Shown here: in pieces, positions 1 through 6,555 of the stretch | How the letters are laid out: every line of letters starts with the position of its first letter | How positions within the stretch are numbered: position 1 is the first letter of the stretch | From: an uncultured Pseudomonadota bacterium | GTDB taxonomy: Bacteria; Myxococcota_A; UBA796; GCA-2862545 | Assembly (NCBI GenBank): GCA_937891875.1 | Contig: CALATR010000046.1 | Location: 1 to 8,858 of the forward strand | Length of the DNA stretch: 8,858 nucleotides | Direction: 5' to 3' | Notes under the pieces: model-generated | Told to the model about the DNA's origin: nothing | Databases searched by the model: none | What the model saw: only the letters and a program-made list of their open reading frames with translations | Program-made: the position numbers and the translations under genes

Positions 1-1117
1 CGACGAATCCCTCGGGGCGCCGCCACAGGAGCAGCCCGATCCACAAGACGATGAGTCCGCCGACCACCGCGCCGACGACCAGGACCACCTCGTCCTTGGA
101 CGGGTAGATGTCGTAGCGGAGCAGGCGGCGATCGGGGGTCAGGCAGGTCAGGCGGGAGAAGCCCCCGCCGCAGGCGATGGTGTCCGCGGCAGGGCCCCAG
201 GCGAGGCCCCACCACACCTGGCCGTTGAGGCTGTTGCGGACCGCGCGGGTGGGGACGCCGTCGGCCACGACCCAGCCGACCGTGCTGTTGGCGAGGTTGA
301 AGCCTGTGATCGGGCCGCCCGCGTCCAGGCGTGCGAGGGTGTGGGGGGCGTCGGGCCGGGCCACGTCCACCACGGTGAGCTCGGAGCCGCCTGCCGCGTA
401 GATGGCGCTGCCGACGTAGTCGACCTTGACCGCGGGGCCGCCCAGGGGGAGCGACGTGATGGGGGTCATGCCGTCCGGATGGGCCGCGTCGACCAGCACG
501 AGGTTCGAGCCGATCCCGACCGCGACCAGCCCCGGTGGGGTCATCACCGCGGTGACGGGCTCGTCTCCGAGGTCCAGCTCGCCGAGGCGCTCGACGGACT
601 CGCCGGCCTCGAACAGCACGATCCGTCCGTCCCGCGTGCCGGCGACGAGGCGGGTGCCGATGACCATCACCGCGGTCACGTCGCCGTCGACCGGCACCGT
701 CCGCACCCCGGGCGCGCCCTCGGCGGACGCGTCCAGCAGGGCGATCCCCGTGGTGCCCAGCGCACAGGCGGCGATGGTGCGCTGGCGGTGGGCCAGCTGC
801 TGGCACGGGGCGGGCAGGGCCAGGTCGAGGACCGCGTCGTCGGGCGTCAGGAAGGCGAGGCGCCCATCGCTGCGACGCAGGAGCGTACCGGTCGGCACCT
901 CCGCGAGATCGACGATGTCGGCGGGGACCTGCGCCTCGTGCTCGACGGTCTCGGGGAGCAAGCGGTACAGGGAGTGGGCCACCACCCGACCGAAGGGGAC
1001 CGTGAGCAGGATGAGCGCGAACACCACGGCTACGGCGCCCCAGGCGAGGGCGTGCTGCAGCGCGGTCGGTCGGCTCGGCGCGGGCGCTTGGATCGTCTCT
1101 CCTGATCGTGGGCGCAA
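1..1117 (-). CDS. Membrane-anchored LVIVD/beta-propeller-like protein, partial (runs off left edge)
   Basis: I translated the reverse strand by eye and found one continuous frame from about 1117 down to position 1 with no stop, so the C-terminus is missing. Counting from TTG at 1117-1115, a hydrophobic segment lies at residues about 22-41 and a second at about 343-365, followed by WRRPEGF at the edge. Between them are some 300 residues of short beta-strand-like units. The best match the LVIVD repeat pattern: SNLVLVDAAHPD and SELTVVDVARPDAPHTLARL, each preceded by a Gly-rich turn. Several cysteines (ACALG, IACGGG, LTCLT) could form disulphides outside the cytoplasm. The likely product is a membrane-bound propeller or surface-sensing protein; ligand unknown. 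The start is uncertain. TTG at 1117 lacks a ribosome site, while AGGAGAG at 1103-1097 precedes an in-frame ATC at 1093. It is divergent from the GT-C-like gene. Confidence 0.72.
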   Translation of the reverse strand, partial: MRPRSGETIQAPAPSRPTALQHALAWGAVAVVFALILLTVPFGRVVAHSLYRLLPETVEHEAQVPADIVDLAEVPTGTLLRRSDGRLAFLTPDDAVLDLALPAPCQQLAHRQRTIAACALGTTGIALLDASAEGAPGVRTVPVDGDVTAVMVIGTRLVAGTRDGRIVLFEAGESVERLGELDLGDEPVTAVMTPPGLVAVGIGSNLVLVDAAHPDGMTPITSLPLGGPAVKVDYVGSAIYAAGGSELTVVDVARPDAPHTLARLDAGGPITGFNLANSTVGWVVADGVPTRAVRNSLNGQVWWGLAWGPAADTIACGGGFSRLTCLTPDRRLLRYDIYPSKDEVVLVVGAVVGGLIVLWIGLLLWRRPEGFV

Positions 1118-1180
1118 CTTAGCTGAAGTCCCCGTTCGTGCCGACGACAATAGACCCCCCTGGTCGCCGTGACCGCAGCC

Positions 1181-1187
1181 AGAGAGG
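1181..1187 (+). promoter_or_regulatory. Ribosome binding site deciding TTG start at 1196
   Basis: AGAGAGG lies eight bases before the in-frame TTG at 1196. The alternative upstream GTG at 1169 is preceded by a C-rich stretch with no purine-rich site. This favours the shorter protein. Confidence 0.5.
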
Positions 1188-1195
1188 ATGCTCCG

Positions 1196-2824
1196 TTGCC
1201 CGAGACCCATGCCCGCCGCGAGGACCTGCCGCGCACGTCGCTGCCGGTCTGGATCGGGGCCATCAGCGCAGCCGCGCTCGCCGCTGCCTTCCTGCTGCTG
1301 CCCTACCGGACGCTGATCACCCGGGTGATCCTCGACGACGCCTTCTACTACGTGCGCGTCGCGCTCAACGTCACCGCCGGGCAGGGGATCACCTACGACG
1401 GGGTCACCTACACCAACGGCTTTCACCCCCTGTGGGGCGTGCTGCTCCTGCTGCCCGCCCTGTCCGGCTCGGACGTGTTCACGCTCTACGCGGCCCTCGC
1501 CCTGTCCGCGGGCTTCGTCGCGCTGGGGGTGTGGTCGCTGGTGGTGCTCGCCCGGGAGCTGTCCTGGGGGCCCACCGCTGCGCTGATCGCGGTCGCCGTG
1601 TTCGTGTTCCCCCGGGTCGACCTGTACATGAGCCTGATGGAGTCGGGGCCGTCAGCGGCGCTGCTCCTGGTCGGTCTCGCGCTCGGCACCCGCTACCGCT
1701 GGCTCACCACCGAGTCCTACCCCCAGGCCGTCGCCTTCGGGCTGTGGCTCGCCACCATCTTCCTGGTGCGGCTCGACTTTGCCTTCATCGTCGGGACCGC
1801 GGCGCTCGCCGCCGTGTTCCTGCGCTTCAGGTCCGGTCGTCCGATCCGGGCCTGGCTGCCGCCGCTCACCGTGGCTGGCCTCGCCGCAGCGCTCCCTGCT
1901 GCTGCATACCTGATCGCAAATCGCATCACGTTTGCACACTTCGTTCCGGTGTCCGGACGGAAGAAGCACGTCTTCCTCCTGGACCTGGACGACCCCGTCG
2001 GCACCGTGCTGGGCGGTGTCGGTCGCATGGGCGAGAAGCTGGGGCTGTCGCTGACTCCGACGCTCGGACTCGTGCTCGCCGGGCTCATCCTCGTGATTGT
2101 GGTGACGGTCTGGCTGCGGCGCCGCGTGGTGGCGGAGCTGGGGGACCGCGCGCCGCGCCTGCTGGCCGGCGGCATGCTCCCCGTGCTGATCGTCGGCATG
2201 GTCGCTCGCGCGATCTACATGCGGCTCTTTGTCGCACTCGAGGCCAACACGGTGCCCTGGTATTGGGTGCCCGAATACGTCACGATCGCGTGTCTGGCGG
2301 GATACGCGGCGGCGGTGATGCTCGCGCGGCTCCGGATTGCGTACAGTCCGTTGCCCCGCGTTGCCCCGTGGATCCTGCTCGCCGTGGCCTGGCCGCTCGG
2401 CATCACCTTCGTGGTTCGTGACAACGGGTTCTTCGTGCAGACCCCGCCCAGCATGGTCCTGGACGCGGCCGACTGGGCCCGGGAGCAGGAGCGCTTCACC
2501 CGGTGCGGCTTCTACGACTCAGGCCTGTTCTCCTGGGCGTCCGGGATCCCCTGCGTGTCCCTCAACGGGCTGATCAGCGACGAGGAGACCATGCTCGCCT
2601 CCAAGGACGAGCGCTTCGACTGGATCATGGACGAGCACGGAGTGGACGTCTACGTCGAGTACTGCACCGACGACCAGATCGAGCGGGCACCGCCCGGTGG
2701 GGTGATCTGGCACAGCGAGCACGCCGAGCGACTGCGCCGTCTGGACGGGCATTCCGTGCGCCTGTGCCTGTTCGACCGCAGCGTCTACGACCCCTACCGG
2801 GATCCGCACTGGAAACGGCCGTGA
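1196..2824 (+). CDS. GT-C-like polytopic membrane protein (putative glycosyltransferase-related)
   Basis: This encodes about 542 residues with roughly ten or eleven hydrophobic segments and a soluble C-terminal domain of about 125 residues. With TTG at 1196 as residue 1, the first membrane helix is followed by ILDDAFYY (about 45-52) and then YTNGFHPLW (about 72-80). SLMESG lies at 146-151 and VRLDFAF at 191-197. A paired acidic motif after the first helix, plus TNGFHPLW and an ME-S/T segment, is typical of bacterial GT-C-fold proteins usually annotated as hypothetical or family-39-like glycosyltransferases. These are thought to use polyprenyl-linked sugars outside the membrane. The C-terminal CGFYDSGLFSWASG and VSLNGLI also recall that family. 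Donor and acceptor cannot be read from sequence. An in-frame GTG at 1169 would add nine residues but has no ribosome site. AGAGAGG at 1181-1187 is well placed for TTG 1196, so I prefer that start. Confidence 0.78.
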   Translation: MPETHARREDLPRTSLPVWIGAISAAALAAAFLLLPYRTLITRVILDDAFYYVRVALNVTAGQGITYDGVTYTNGFHPLWGVLLLLPALSGSDVFTLYAALALSAGFVALGVWSLVVLARELSWGPTAALIAVAVFVFPRVDLYMSLMESGPSAALLLVGLALGTRYRWLTTESYPQAVAFGLWLATIFLVRLDFAFIVGTAALAAVFLRFRSGRPIRAWLPPLTVAGLAAALPAAAYLIANRITFAHFVPVSGRKKHVFLLDLDDPVGTVLGGVGRMGEKLGLSLTPTLGLVLAGLILVIVVTVWLRRRVVAELGDRAPRLLAGGMLPVLIVGMVARAIYMRLFVALEANTVPWYWVPEYVTIACLAGYAAAVMLARLRIAYSPLPRVAPWILLAVAWPLGITFVVRDNGFFVQTPPSMVLDAADWAREQERFTRCGFYDSGLFSWASGIPCVSLNGLISDEETMLASKDERFDWIMDEHGVDVYVEYCTDDQIERAPPGGVIWHSEHAERLRRLDGHSVRLCLFDRSVYDPYRDPHWKRP

Positions 2825-2898
2825 TCGCGATACCGGGCCGCGTGTTCTTTTCGTGTGAACAGGAAGTTTTTCATCGATGCAAGTGAAGTGAGAGCGGT

Positions 2899-2920
2899 CG
2901 ACCCCACCGTTCAGGGGTCG
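2899..2920 (+). repeat. Inverted repeat CGACCCC-N8-GGGGTCG
   Basis: Two perfect 7-base arms (2899-2905 and 2914-2920) flank an 8-base spacer. No T-run follows. It could be a weak terminator for the membrane-protein gene ending at 2824 or an operator upstream of 3094. The sequence does not decide between these. Confidence 0.45.
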
Positions 2921-2959
2921 TGGAATGCGAGGTTCCAGGGAGCCAAACAGGTGCGGTGA

Positions 2960-2973
2960 CCGTCCGTGGACGG
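2960..2973 (+). repeat. Short near-palindrome CCGTCC-GT-GGACGG
   Basis: Two 6-base arms are separated by two bases, a geometry more like a protein-binding dyad than an RNA hairpin because the loop is too short. It lies about 120 bases before the ATG at 3094, so an operator role is possible but unproven. Confidence 0.35.
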
Positions 2974-3093
2974 CAGGACGGGCTGTCTTCGGATCCGGGA
3001 GCGCGTAAAGTCCGTCCAGATTCCGATGTACAGGGTCGGACGCTTCCCCCCCGGGGTGTCCCCTCGAGTCGGAGCGAGTTCGTGGAGAGAGCG

Positions 3094-3582
3094 ATGCATT
3101 GCGCAGGACGGGACGGCAACGAGTTGACGCCTCCCCCGGCCGCCCCCGAGGGCGAGCTGGAGGACTTGCTCGAGGACGCCCTCGGACTGCTCGATGGTCT
3201 GGATCCGGTCGAGATCGTCGAGGCAGGTCCCGACGAGGACGCGAGCGATCCACCGACGAACCCGACCCGGGCCAACCTGATGTTCGTCGGCACCATCCGG
3301 GCAGAGAGCGGCTCGGCGAAGGGACGGTACCGTCGGTTGATCGAGCCCCAGACGGAGGTCGCCCCTCCGCGACGTCCGTCCGTGGCAGCGGTCGCAGATC
3401 AGGAGCCGTCCGACGCCTACGCGACGCGCGCGTTCGAGAGGACCACCGTCCAGCCGTTCTCGGACATCACCGCCGACGACGCGGATGTCGAGGAATCGGT
3501 GGGGGTCGACGAGGAGGATGCCGAGACGCCTCGGATCCCCCGGAGGCACCAGGCACCAGGCGGTGCACTCTCCGGGCCCTGA
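3094..3582 (+). CDS. Acidic, probably disordered protein of unknown function
   Basis: ATG 3094 follows GGAGAGAG at 3084-3091. The frame extends farther upstream, but no better ribosome site was seen there. The product is about 162 residues and very rich in Asp, Glu, Pro and Ala. Residues about 21-37 (ELEDLLEDALGLLDGLD) could form an acidic amphipathic helix. A slightly more ordered patch follows (ANLMFVGTIRAESG, about 60-73). The last part is DADVEESVGVDEEDAETP. No catalytic motif or known domain was recognised. The codons still favour G/C at the third position, supporting a real gene. The final residues after about position 148 become basic and less typical of the rest. A downstream overlapping frame encodes a membrane anchor, so this gene may be the N-terminal part of a frameshifted tail-anchored protein. 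It precedes the GTPase cluster in the same orientation. Confidence 0.6.
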   Translation: MHCAGRDGNELTPPPAAPEGELEDLLEDALGLLDGLDPVEIVEAGPDEDASDPPTNPTRANLMFVGTIRAESGSAKGRYRRLIEPQTEVAPPRRPSVAAVADQEPSDAYATRAFERTTVQPFSDITADDADVEESVGVDEEDAETPRIPRRHQAPGGALSGP

Positions 3583-3661
3583 AGAGAGCGGTGATGTCCA
3601 CGAGCCGACCATGGACACCAAATCGGTCGATTCTTCCCTCAAGGCAGGTGGACTGCCGTCG

Positions 3662-3820
3662 ATGAGTGGAACGAACCCGAACGGCCTCACCCCGGACCCC
3701 TCCACGACGACTCCTCCCCCCCGGCGCACGCCGTGGCTGGAGATCGCCGTGGTAGCGTCCATCCTGGGCATCCTCGGCCTTACGGTACTCGTGCTTTCAG
3801 TGTTGTTCTTCGCAACCTGA
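3662..3820 (+). CDS. Small tail-anchored membrane protein (52 aa)
   Basis: The protein has a Pro/Thr-rich polar N-terminus (residues 1-24, including PDPSTTTPPPRRTP) and one strongly hydrophobic segment, about residues 25-50 (WLEIAVVASILGILGL and onward), ending two residues later. Two arginines just before the helix suggest a cytoplasmic N-terminus under the positive-inside rule. ATG 3662 has AGGTGG at 3646-3651, a somewhat long spacing of ten bases. ATG 3611 in the same frame would add 17 residues but lacks a ribosome site. The frame is open upstream at least to 3485 and overlaps the acidic gene by about 100 bases. It may therefore be the C-terminal anchor of that protein, separated by a frameshift. 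The composition resembles the acidic tail-anchored protein at the right edge. No function is recognised. Confidence 0.55.
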   Translation: MSGTNPNGLTPDPSTTTPPPRRTPWLEIAVVASILGILGLTVLVLSVLFFAT

Positions 3821-3831
3821 TCCGATAGCGT
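3803..3831 (+). promoter_or_regulatory. Candidate promoter for the DUF4388-Roadblock-MglA cluster
   Basis: TTGTTC (3803-3808) and TAGCGT (3826-3831) are separated by exactly 17 bases. Each hexamer matches the housekeeping consensus at only three positions. Transcription would start near 3838, about 18 bases before GTG 3856. It overlaps the end of the preceding small gene, so transcription could instead read through from upstream. Confidence 0.25.
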
Positions 3832-3855
3832 AGTCAATCGGTACCCGGAGCTTCC

Positions 3856-4698
3856 GTGTCAGAGACCGCCGCGCAGGGAACACTCGCCTTCGCGACCTGG
3901 ATCCAGGTCGCGGAGCTCGAGGACCTCACCGGCAACGCCACGTTCGGTGCACACATCCAGGTCGGCTTCGACAAGGGGCGGATCGTGGGTGCACGGGCGG
4001 GCGAGGCGGAGGGCCTGGACGGTCTCGTCGCGGCGTTCCTGGCCGACCCCAGCCGGGGGGGCCTGACCCGCGGTGAGCCGCTCCGCCACGGCCTGTCCCT
4101 CGACGCGACGGGCGCGCTGCTCACCGGGCTGCGCCTCGTCGACGAGTGGGAGCGCCTCCAGGCCCAGGTCTTCTCGACCCAGGGCGATGCCCCGGAGCGC
4201 CTCGCGCCGTGCTGGGAGTACTTCGACGGCCAGCGCACGGTCGTGGAGGTGTTCGTCGCCGGCGGGCTGCTCCCCGGCCTGAACGTCGACGCCCTCGCGT
4301 CCGCCACGGAGCAGGGACTGCTGGTCCCTGCGGCCGCCCCCAACCCGGACCGGGCGCGGGAGATCCTCCAGAGCGGGGTGCTCTCCGTTCCCCACGATGA
4401 CGACTCCGCCGCGCCCGCGGGCCCGGGCCCCCGGGACCTCGGACCGCAGGACGACGAGACCGACGAGGCGCCCGCTCCGCCTGTGGCGAAGACCATCGCC
4501 CAGCCGGCTCCCCCGCCGGTGCAGGTCGACTCCACCGCTTCCTTCTGGGACCTCATGGACCGGGCGCACGACCTCACGCGCAGCCGCGACTTCGCCTCGG
4601 CGGAGAGCTGCCTGCGCCGGGCGCTGGAGCTCCGGCCGGGCGACGCCCTCGCCACCCAGAACCTCCGCCGCATCTCACGACTCGCACAGCGTGGCTGA
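3856..4698 (+). CDS. DUF4388 (PATAN) domain protein with C-terminal TPR-like helices
   Basis: This encodes 280 residues. GTG 3856 is preceded by GGAG at 3847-3850. Residues about 8-105 look like a PATAN/DUF4388 domain: LAFATWIQVAELEDLTGNAT, then HIQVGFDKGRIVGARAGEAEG, then a helical hairpin. Residues about 113-160 (CWEYFDGQRTVVEVFVAGGL, ALASATEQGLLVP) match the winged-helix-like segment that often follows in DUF4388 proteins. A Pro/Asp-rich linker (about 162-226) leads to a C-terminal pair of helices (about 228-278, AESCLRRALELRPGDALATQ) with a TPR signature, probably protein-binding. PATAN proteins are known in cyanobacterial and myxobacterial response and polarity systems and often sit beside Roadblock and MglA genes. 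No enzymatic residues were seen. It heads the cluster, and Roadblock A starts 15 bases later. It is probably a cytoplasmic adaptor for the GTPase module. Confidence 0.78.
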   Translation: MSETAAQGTLAFATWIQVAELEDLTGNATFGAHIQVGFDKGRIVGARAGEAEGLDGLVAAFLADPSRGGLTRGEPLRHGLSLDATGALLTGLRLVDEWERLQAQVFSTQGDAPERLAPCWEYFDGQRTVVEVFVAGGLLPGLNVDALASATEQGLLVPAAAPNPDRAREILQSGVLSVPHDDDSAAPAGPGPRDLGPQDDETDEAPAPPVAKTIAQPAPPPVQVDSTASFWDLMDRAHDLTRSRDFASAESCLRRALELRPGDALATQNLRRISRLAQRG

Positions 4699-4713
4699 TC
4701 CCTGGAGAACGCC

Positions 4714-5133
4714 GTGACAGCTGGACTCGAAACGACCATCAACAGCCTGCTCCAGGCGACCAACATGCTCTCGGGCTTCCCGTGGTCCCTGGTCTGTACC
4801 GAGACCGGGCTCCTGGTCGCCTCGGCGGGCTCGGAGGACCTCTCCCTGGTCGCCGCTGGCGTGACCAGCCTGTTCGACGACATCGTCGGCCGCGCCGAGC
4901 GGGACCTCGAGTTCGAGGGCGTGGACGAGCTGACCGTGCTCGACCGTCGGCAGGGCCGCTTCGTCGTCCGCCCCCTGCTCGCCAACGACGCGGGCGAGCG
5001 CCTCTTCCTGGTCGTCTTGGTCCCCCGGGACAAGACCTGGCGCCGTGCCACGAACCAGCTCGCCAAGCGGCTCGTCCCGCTCCTCGAGCCCCTCATCGAT
5101 CTCGGTGACGACGGAGGTGGTGATGCCGACTGA
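4714..5133 (+). CDS. Roadblock/LC7 domain protein A
   Basis: This encodes 139 residues. GTG 4714 is preceded by TGGAGA at 4703-4708. The product is a single Roadblock/LC7 domain. An N-terminal helix (about 3-20) is followed by the strand pair WSLVCTETGLLVASAGS (24-40), then a central helix VAAGVTSLFDDIVGRAE (46-62). Strands follow at 72-79, 81-89 and 96-104 (RLFLVVLVP), then a C-terminal helix and an acidic Gly-rich tail. Roadblock proteins dimerise and serve as GAPs or scaffolds for Ras-like and MglA-like GTPases. This copy differs clearly from the second Roadblock at 6614, with an EFEGVDELTVLDRRQGR stretch and a longer C-terminus. Its end overlaps the next gene by 11 bases, which suggests translational coupling. 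It may pair with the second Roadblock, with the DUF4388 protein, or with the GTPase at 7052. Confidence 0.8.
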   Translation: MTAGLETTINSLLQATNMLSGFPWSLVCTETGLLVASAGSEDLSLVAAGVTSLFDDIVGRAERDLEFEGVDELTVLDRRQGRFVVRPLLANDAGERLFLVVLVPRDKTWRRATNQLAKRLVPLLEPLIDLGDDGGGDAD

Positions 5134-6013
5134 TCCCGCTACCAGCGGCAAGTCCGGCGAGCTCGATCTCGAGGCCAGCCCGCTGTTCGACCTCGAGCTG
5201 TCCGAGGCCCTGTCCAACCTGGACGTGGACCTGCTCCTCGACGAGCAGGCCCTGCCCCGGGAGGAGGGCGCCGAGGGGGCCGAGCCGGCCGCGTCGGACC
5301 GCTTCGACACCTCCCACCTGCTCGACCTGGGCCGCGATCTGTCGACCCAGTACGTCGACGTGGTCGCGAACTACGCGAGCGAGGTGTTCGCCTCGGTCAG
5401 CCCGGACGCCAGCCGCGCCCAGGTGCTCGCCGCCCTGGCGAACCTGGCGGACCTGTCCGCCGCGACCCACGACCACGCGCTCGCCGCGCGGGTGAAGGCG
5501 CTGGCGGCGATCGTCGACGAGGCCGTGCCCCGCGGCAAGCGCGATCGGTCCCGCTACGTGACCCGCCTGCGTGAGGCCATCGAGTCGTTCGGCGAGCTGC
5601 TCGACGGGGAGGGCCGTACCCGCCTGCTCCGCATCGTGCGCTACCGGGTGCACGGTGATCCGGTCCTCGGCTTCCTCCAGGGGATCCGCGGCGTCGGCAA
5701 GAAGCGCCTGGAGCGCCTCTACCTGGCCGGCCTGAACGACCTCGATCGCCTCGTCGATGCCGATGCGGACGACATCGCCCTCGTCGCCGGGCTGCCGCTC
5801 TCGGTCGCCATGCGGGTCCAGCGCGAGAGCCGCGCCTTCGCCGAGGCCGAGCGCAAGCGCGCCCTGCACGCCCTGTCCGAGCGCGCCGACTGGCTCATGC
5901 GCTCCATCGGTGACCTCGATCCCACGGACGAGGAGCAGCTGGAGCTGATCCGCTCGGCCCGCAAGGCCATGCAGCACCTCGAGAACATGCTCGCGCGCCT
6001 GGAGGCGACATGA
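5123..6013 (+). CDS. Helix-hairpin-helix domain protein of unknown function
   Basis: This encodes 296 residues from ATG 5123, with a strong site GGAGGTGG at 5113-5120. The same frame is open farther upstream, but that part overlaps Roadblock A and has Ser/Arg-rich shadow composition. Residues 1-65 are acidic and probably disordered (LFDLELSEALSNLDVDLLLDE). Residues about 65-175 are all-helical. Residues about 183-240 hold a helix-hairpin-helix unit: LQGIRGVGKKRLERLYLAGL, then LDRLVDADADDIALVAGLPL and a following helix. This matches the tandem HhH layout of DNA repair proteins and helicases, where GVG-K/R contacts the phosphate backbone. A C-terminal helix (about 240-295), Arg/Glu-rich, may be a coiled coil. 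No nuclease or ATPase motif was seen. It overlaps Roadblock A by 11 bases and the next gene by 4. DNA binding is likely, but protein binding through HhH is also possible. Confidence 0.75.
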   Translation: MPTDPATSGKSGELDLEASPLFDLELSEALSNLDVDLLLDEQALPREEGAEGAEPAASDRFDTSHLLDLGRDLSTQYVDVVANYASEVFASVSPDASRAQVLAALANLADLSAATHDHALAARVKALAAIVDEAVPRGKRDRSRYVTRLREAIESFGELLDGEGRTRLLRIVRYRVHGDPVLGFLQGIRGVGKKRLERLYLAGLNDLDRLVDADADDIALVAGLPLSVAMRVQRESRAFAEAERKRALHALSERADWLMRSIGDLDPTDEEQLELIRSARKAMQHLENMLARLEAT

Positions 6014-6555
6014 ACACCAAGGAACTCGTCCTGCGCATCGCCGCCCGGGCTGACTGTACCCAGGCCCAGGCCCGCCTCGTGCTCAAGGCCCTCGGCGAAG
6101 AGCTCGAGGCTGCCCTGGCCGAGGGGGAGGAGGTTCGCCTCGCCGGACTCGGCACGTTCTCCCAGTCCTGGACCGAGCCCCGCCTCGTGCGCGGCATCGG
6201 CCAAGGCCGTCGACGCCTGCTCGACGGTCACTACCGCTTGCGCTTCCGCCCTGCGGGCGCGCTGAAGGCTGCGGTGCGTTCGCGCTCCGAGAGCCTGTTG
6301 AAGGAGCCCGCCCACCAGGATGCCTGGCGAATGGCGGACACCCTGCTCGCCGACCTGGCCGCCTATGGCCCGCTTCGAAGCCTGAAGCTCGACGACGCTG
6401 ACCTCTCCGACGAGCAGGTCCGCGAGAAGCTCGCGCTGTTGGCTGGAGCGGACTGGGCGGCAGCCGTTCAGACCTACGAGCGTCGCGTTCCCGCTGACGT
6501 CCGTGAGGCCTGTGATCACCTGGTGCTGGCCGCCCGCCAGCGCTTCCGTTCTTGA
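6010..6555 (+). CDS. HU/IHF-family-like DNA-binding protein with C-terminal helical extension
   Basis: This encodes 181 residues. ATG 6010 overlaps the stop of the HhH gene (ATGA), indicating translational coupling. Residues 1-92 fit the HU/IHF fold: MNTKELVLRIAARADCTQAQ and a second helix, then EEVRLAGLGTF (40-50), the beta arm, and YRLRFRPAGALKAAV (75-89). The arm retains basic residues (RRR at 67-69), but the usual R-NP-x-TG tip is replaced by RGIGQGRRRLLDG. The DNA-intercalating proline is therefore apparently absent and bending may be altered. Ordinary HU is about 90 residues, so residues 93-181 are an extension. Its segment AWRMADTLLADLAAYG ... YERRVP recalls a short helical tail found on assorted deltaproteobacterial proteins (an A-R-x-A-x-x-L/I-V-x-D-I/L-x-x-Y pattern, recalled from memory). 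A role in DNA or nucleoid binding is inferred. Confidence 0.72.
   Translation: MNTKELVLRIAARADCTQAQARLVLKALGEELEAALAEGEEVRLAGLGTFSQSWTEPRLVRGIGQGRRRLLDGHYRLRFRPAGALKAAVRSRSESLLKEPAHQDAWRMADTLLADLAAYGPLRSLKLDDADLSDEQVREKLALLAGADWAAAVQTYERRVPADVREACDHLVLAARQRFRS

Larger units (their letters stand above)
2825..3093 (+). other. Non-coding gap with a lower-GC patch and small inverted repeats
   Basis: No convincing gene is seen here. The stretch 2841-2893 is visibly richer in A and T than its surroundings and holds TGTTC/GAACA arms (2843-2847 and 2857-2861, 9-base spacer). Two further inverted repeats follow at 2899-2920 and 2960-2973. It probably holds the promoter and leader of the acidic-protein gene starting at 3094, but I found no well-matched -35/-10 pair. 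No T-run terminator is evident for the upstream membrane protein. Confidence 0.4.

Noticed and set aside
341..1172. Plus-strand open frames across the left-edge region
   Set aside because: The minus strand reads as a continuous protein with two membrane helices and LVIVD-like repeats. The plus-strand translations are Arg/Gly-rich shadows.
1138..2421. Plus-strand frame overlapping the GT-C-like gene
   Set aside because: Its translation is Arg/Pro/Gly-rich without motifs, while the overlapping frame has membrane helices and the DDAFYY and TNGFHPLW motifs.
2843..2861. TGTTC-N9-GAACA as a LexA (SOS) box
   Set aside because: The spacing and sequence do not fit the LexA boxes I know (CGAAC-N4-GTTCG or direct GTTC repeats). 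It is kept only as an unassigned dyad.
2911..3837. Antisense open frame over the acidic and small membrane genes
   Set aside because: No domain or good start was seen. The plus-strand readings include a clear membrane helix and a ribosome site. I keep some doubt because the plus-strand genes are themselves unrecognised.
3834..5096. Antisense open frame opposite the DUF4388 and Roadblock A genes
   Set aside because: Its translation is Ser/Arg-rich and patternless, while the plus strand carries recognisable domains with good ribosome sites.
5093..5977. Antisense open frame opposite the HhH gene
   Set aside because: Its composition is Gly/Gln/Val-rich with no motif. The plus strand has a clear HhH signature and coupled start.
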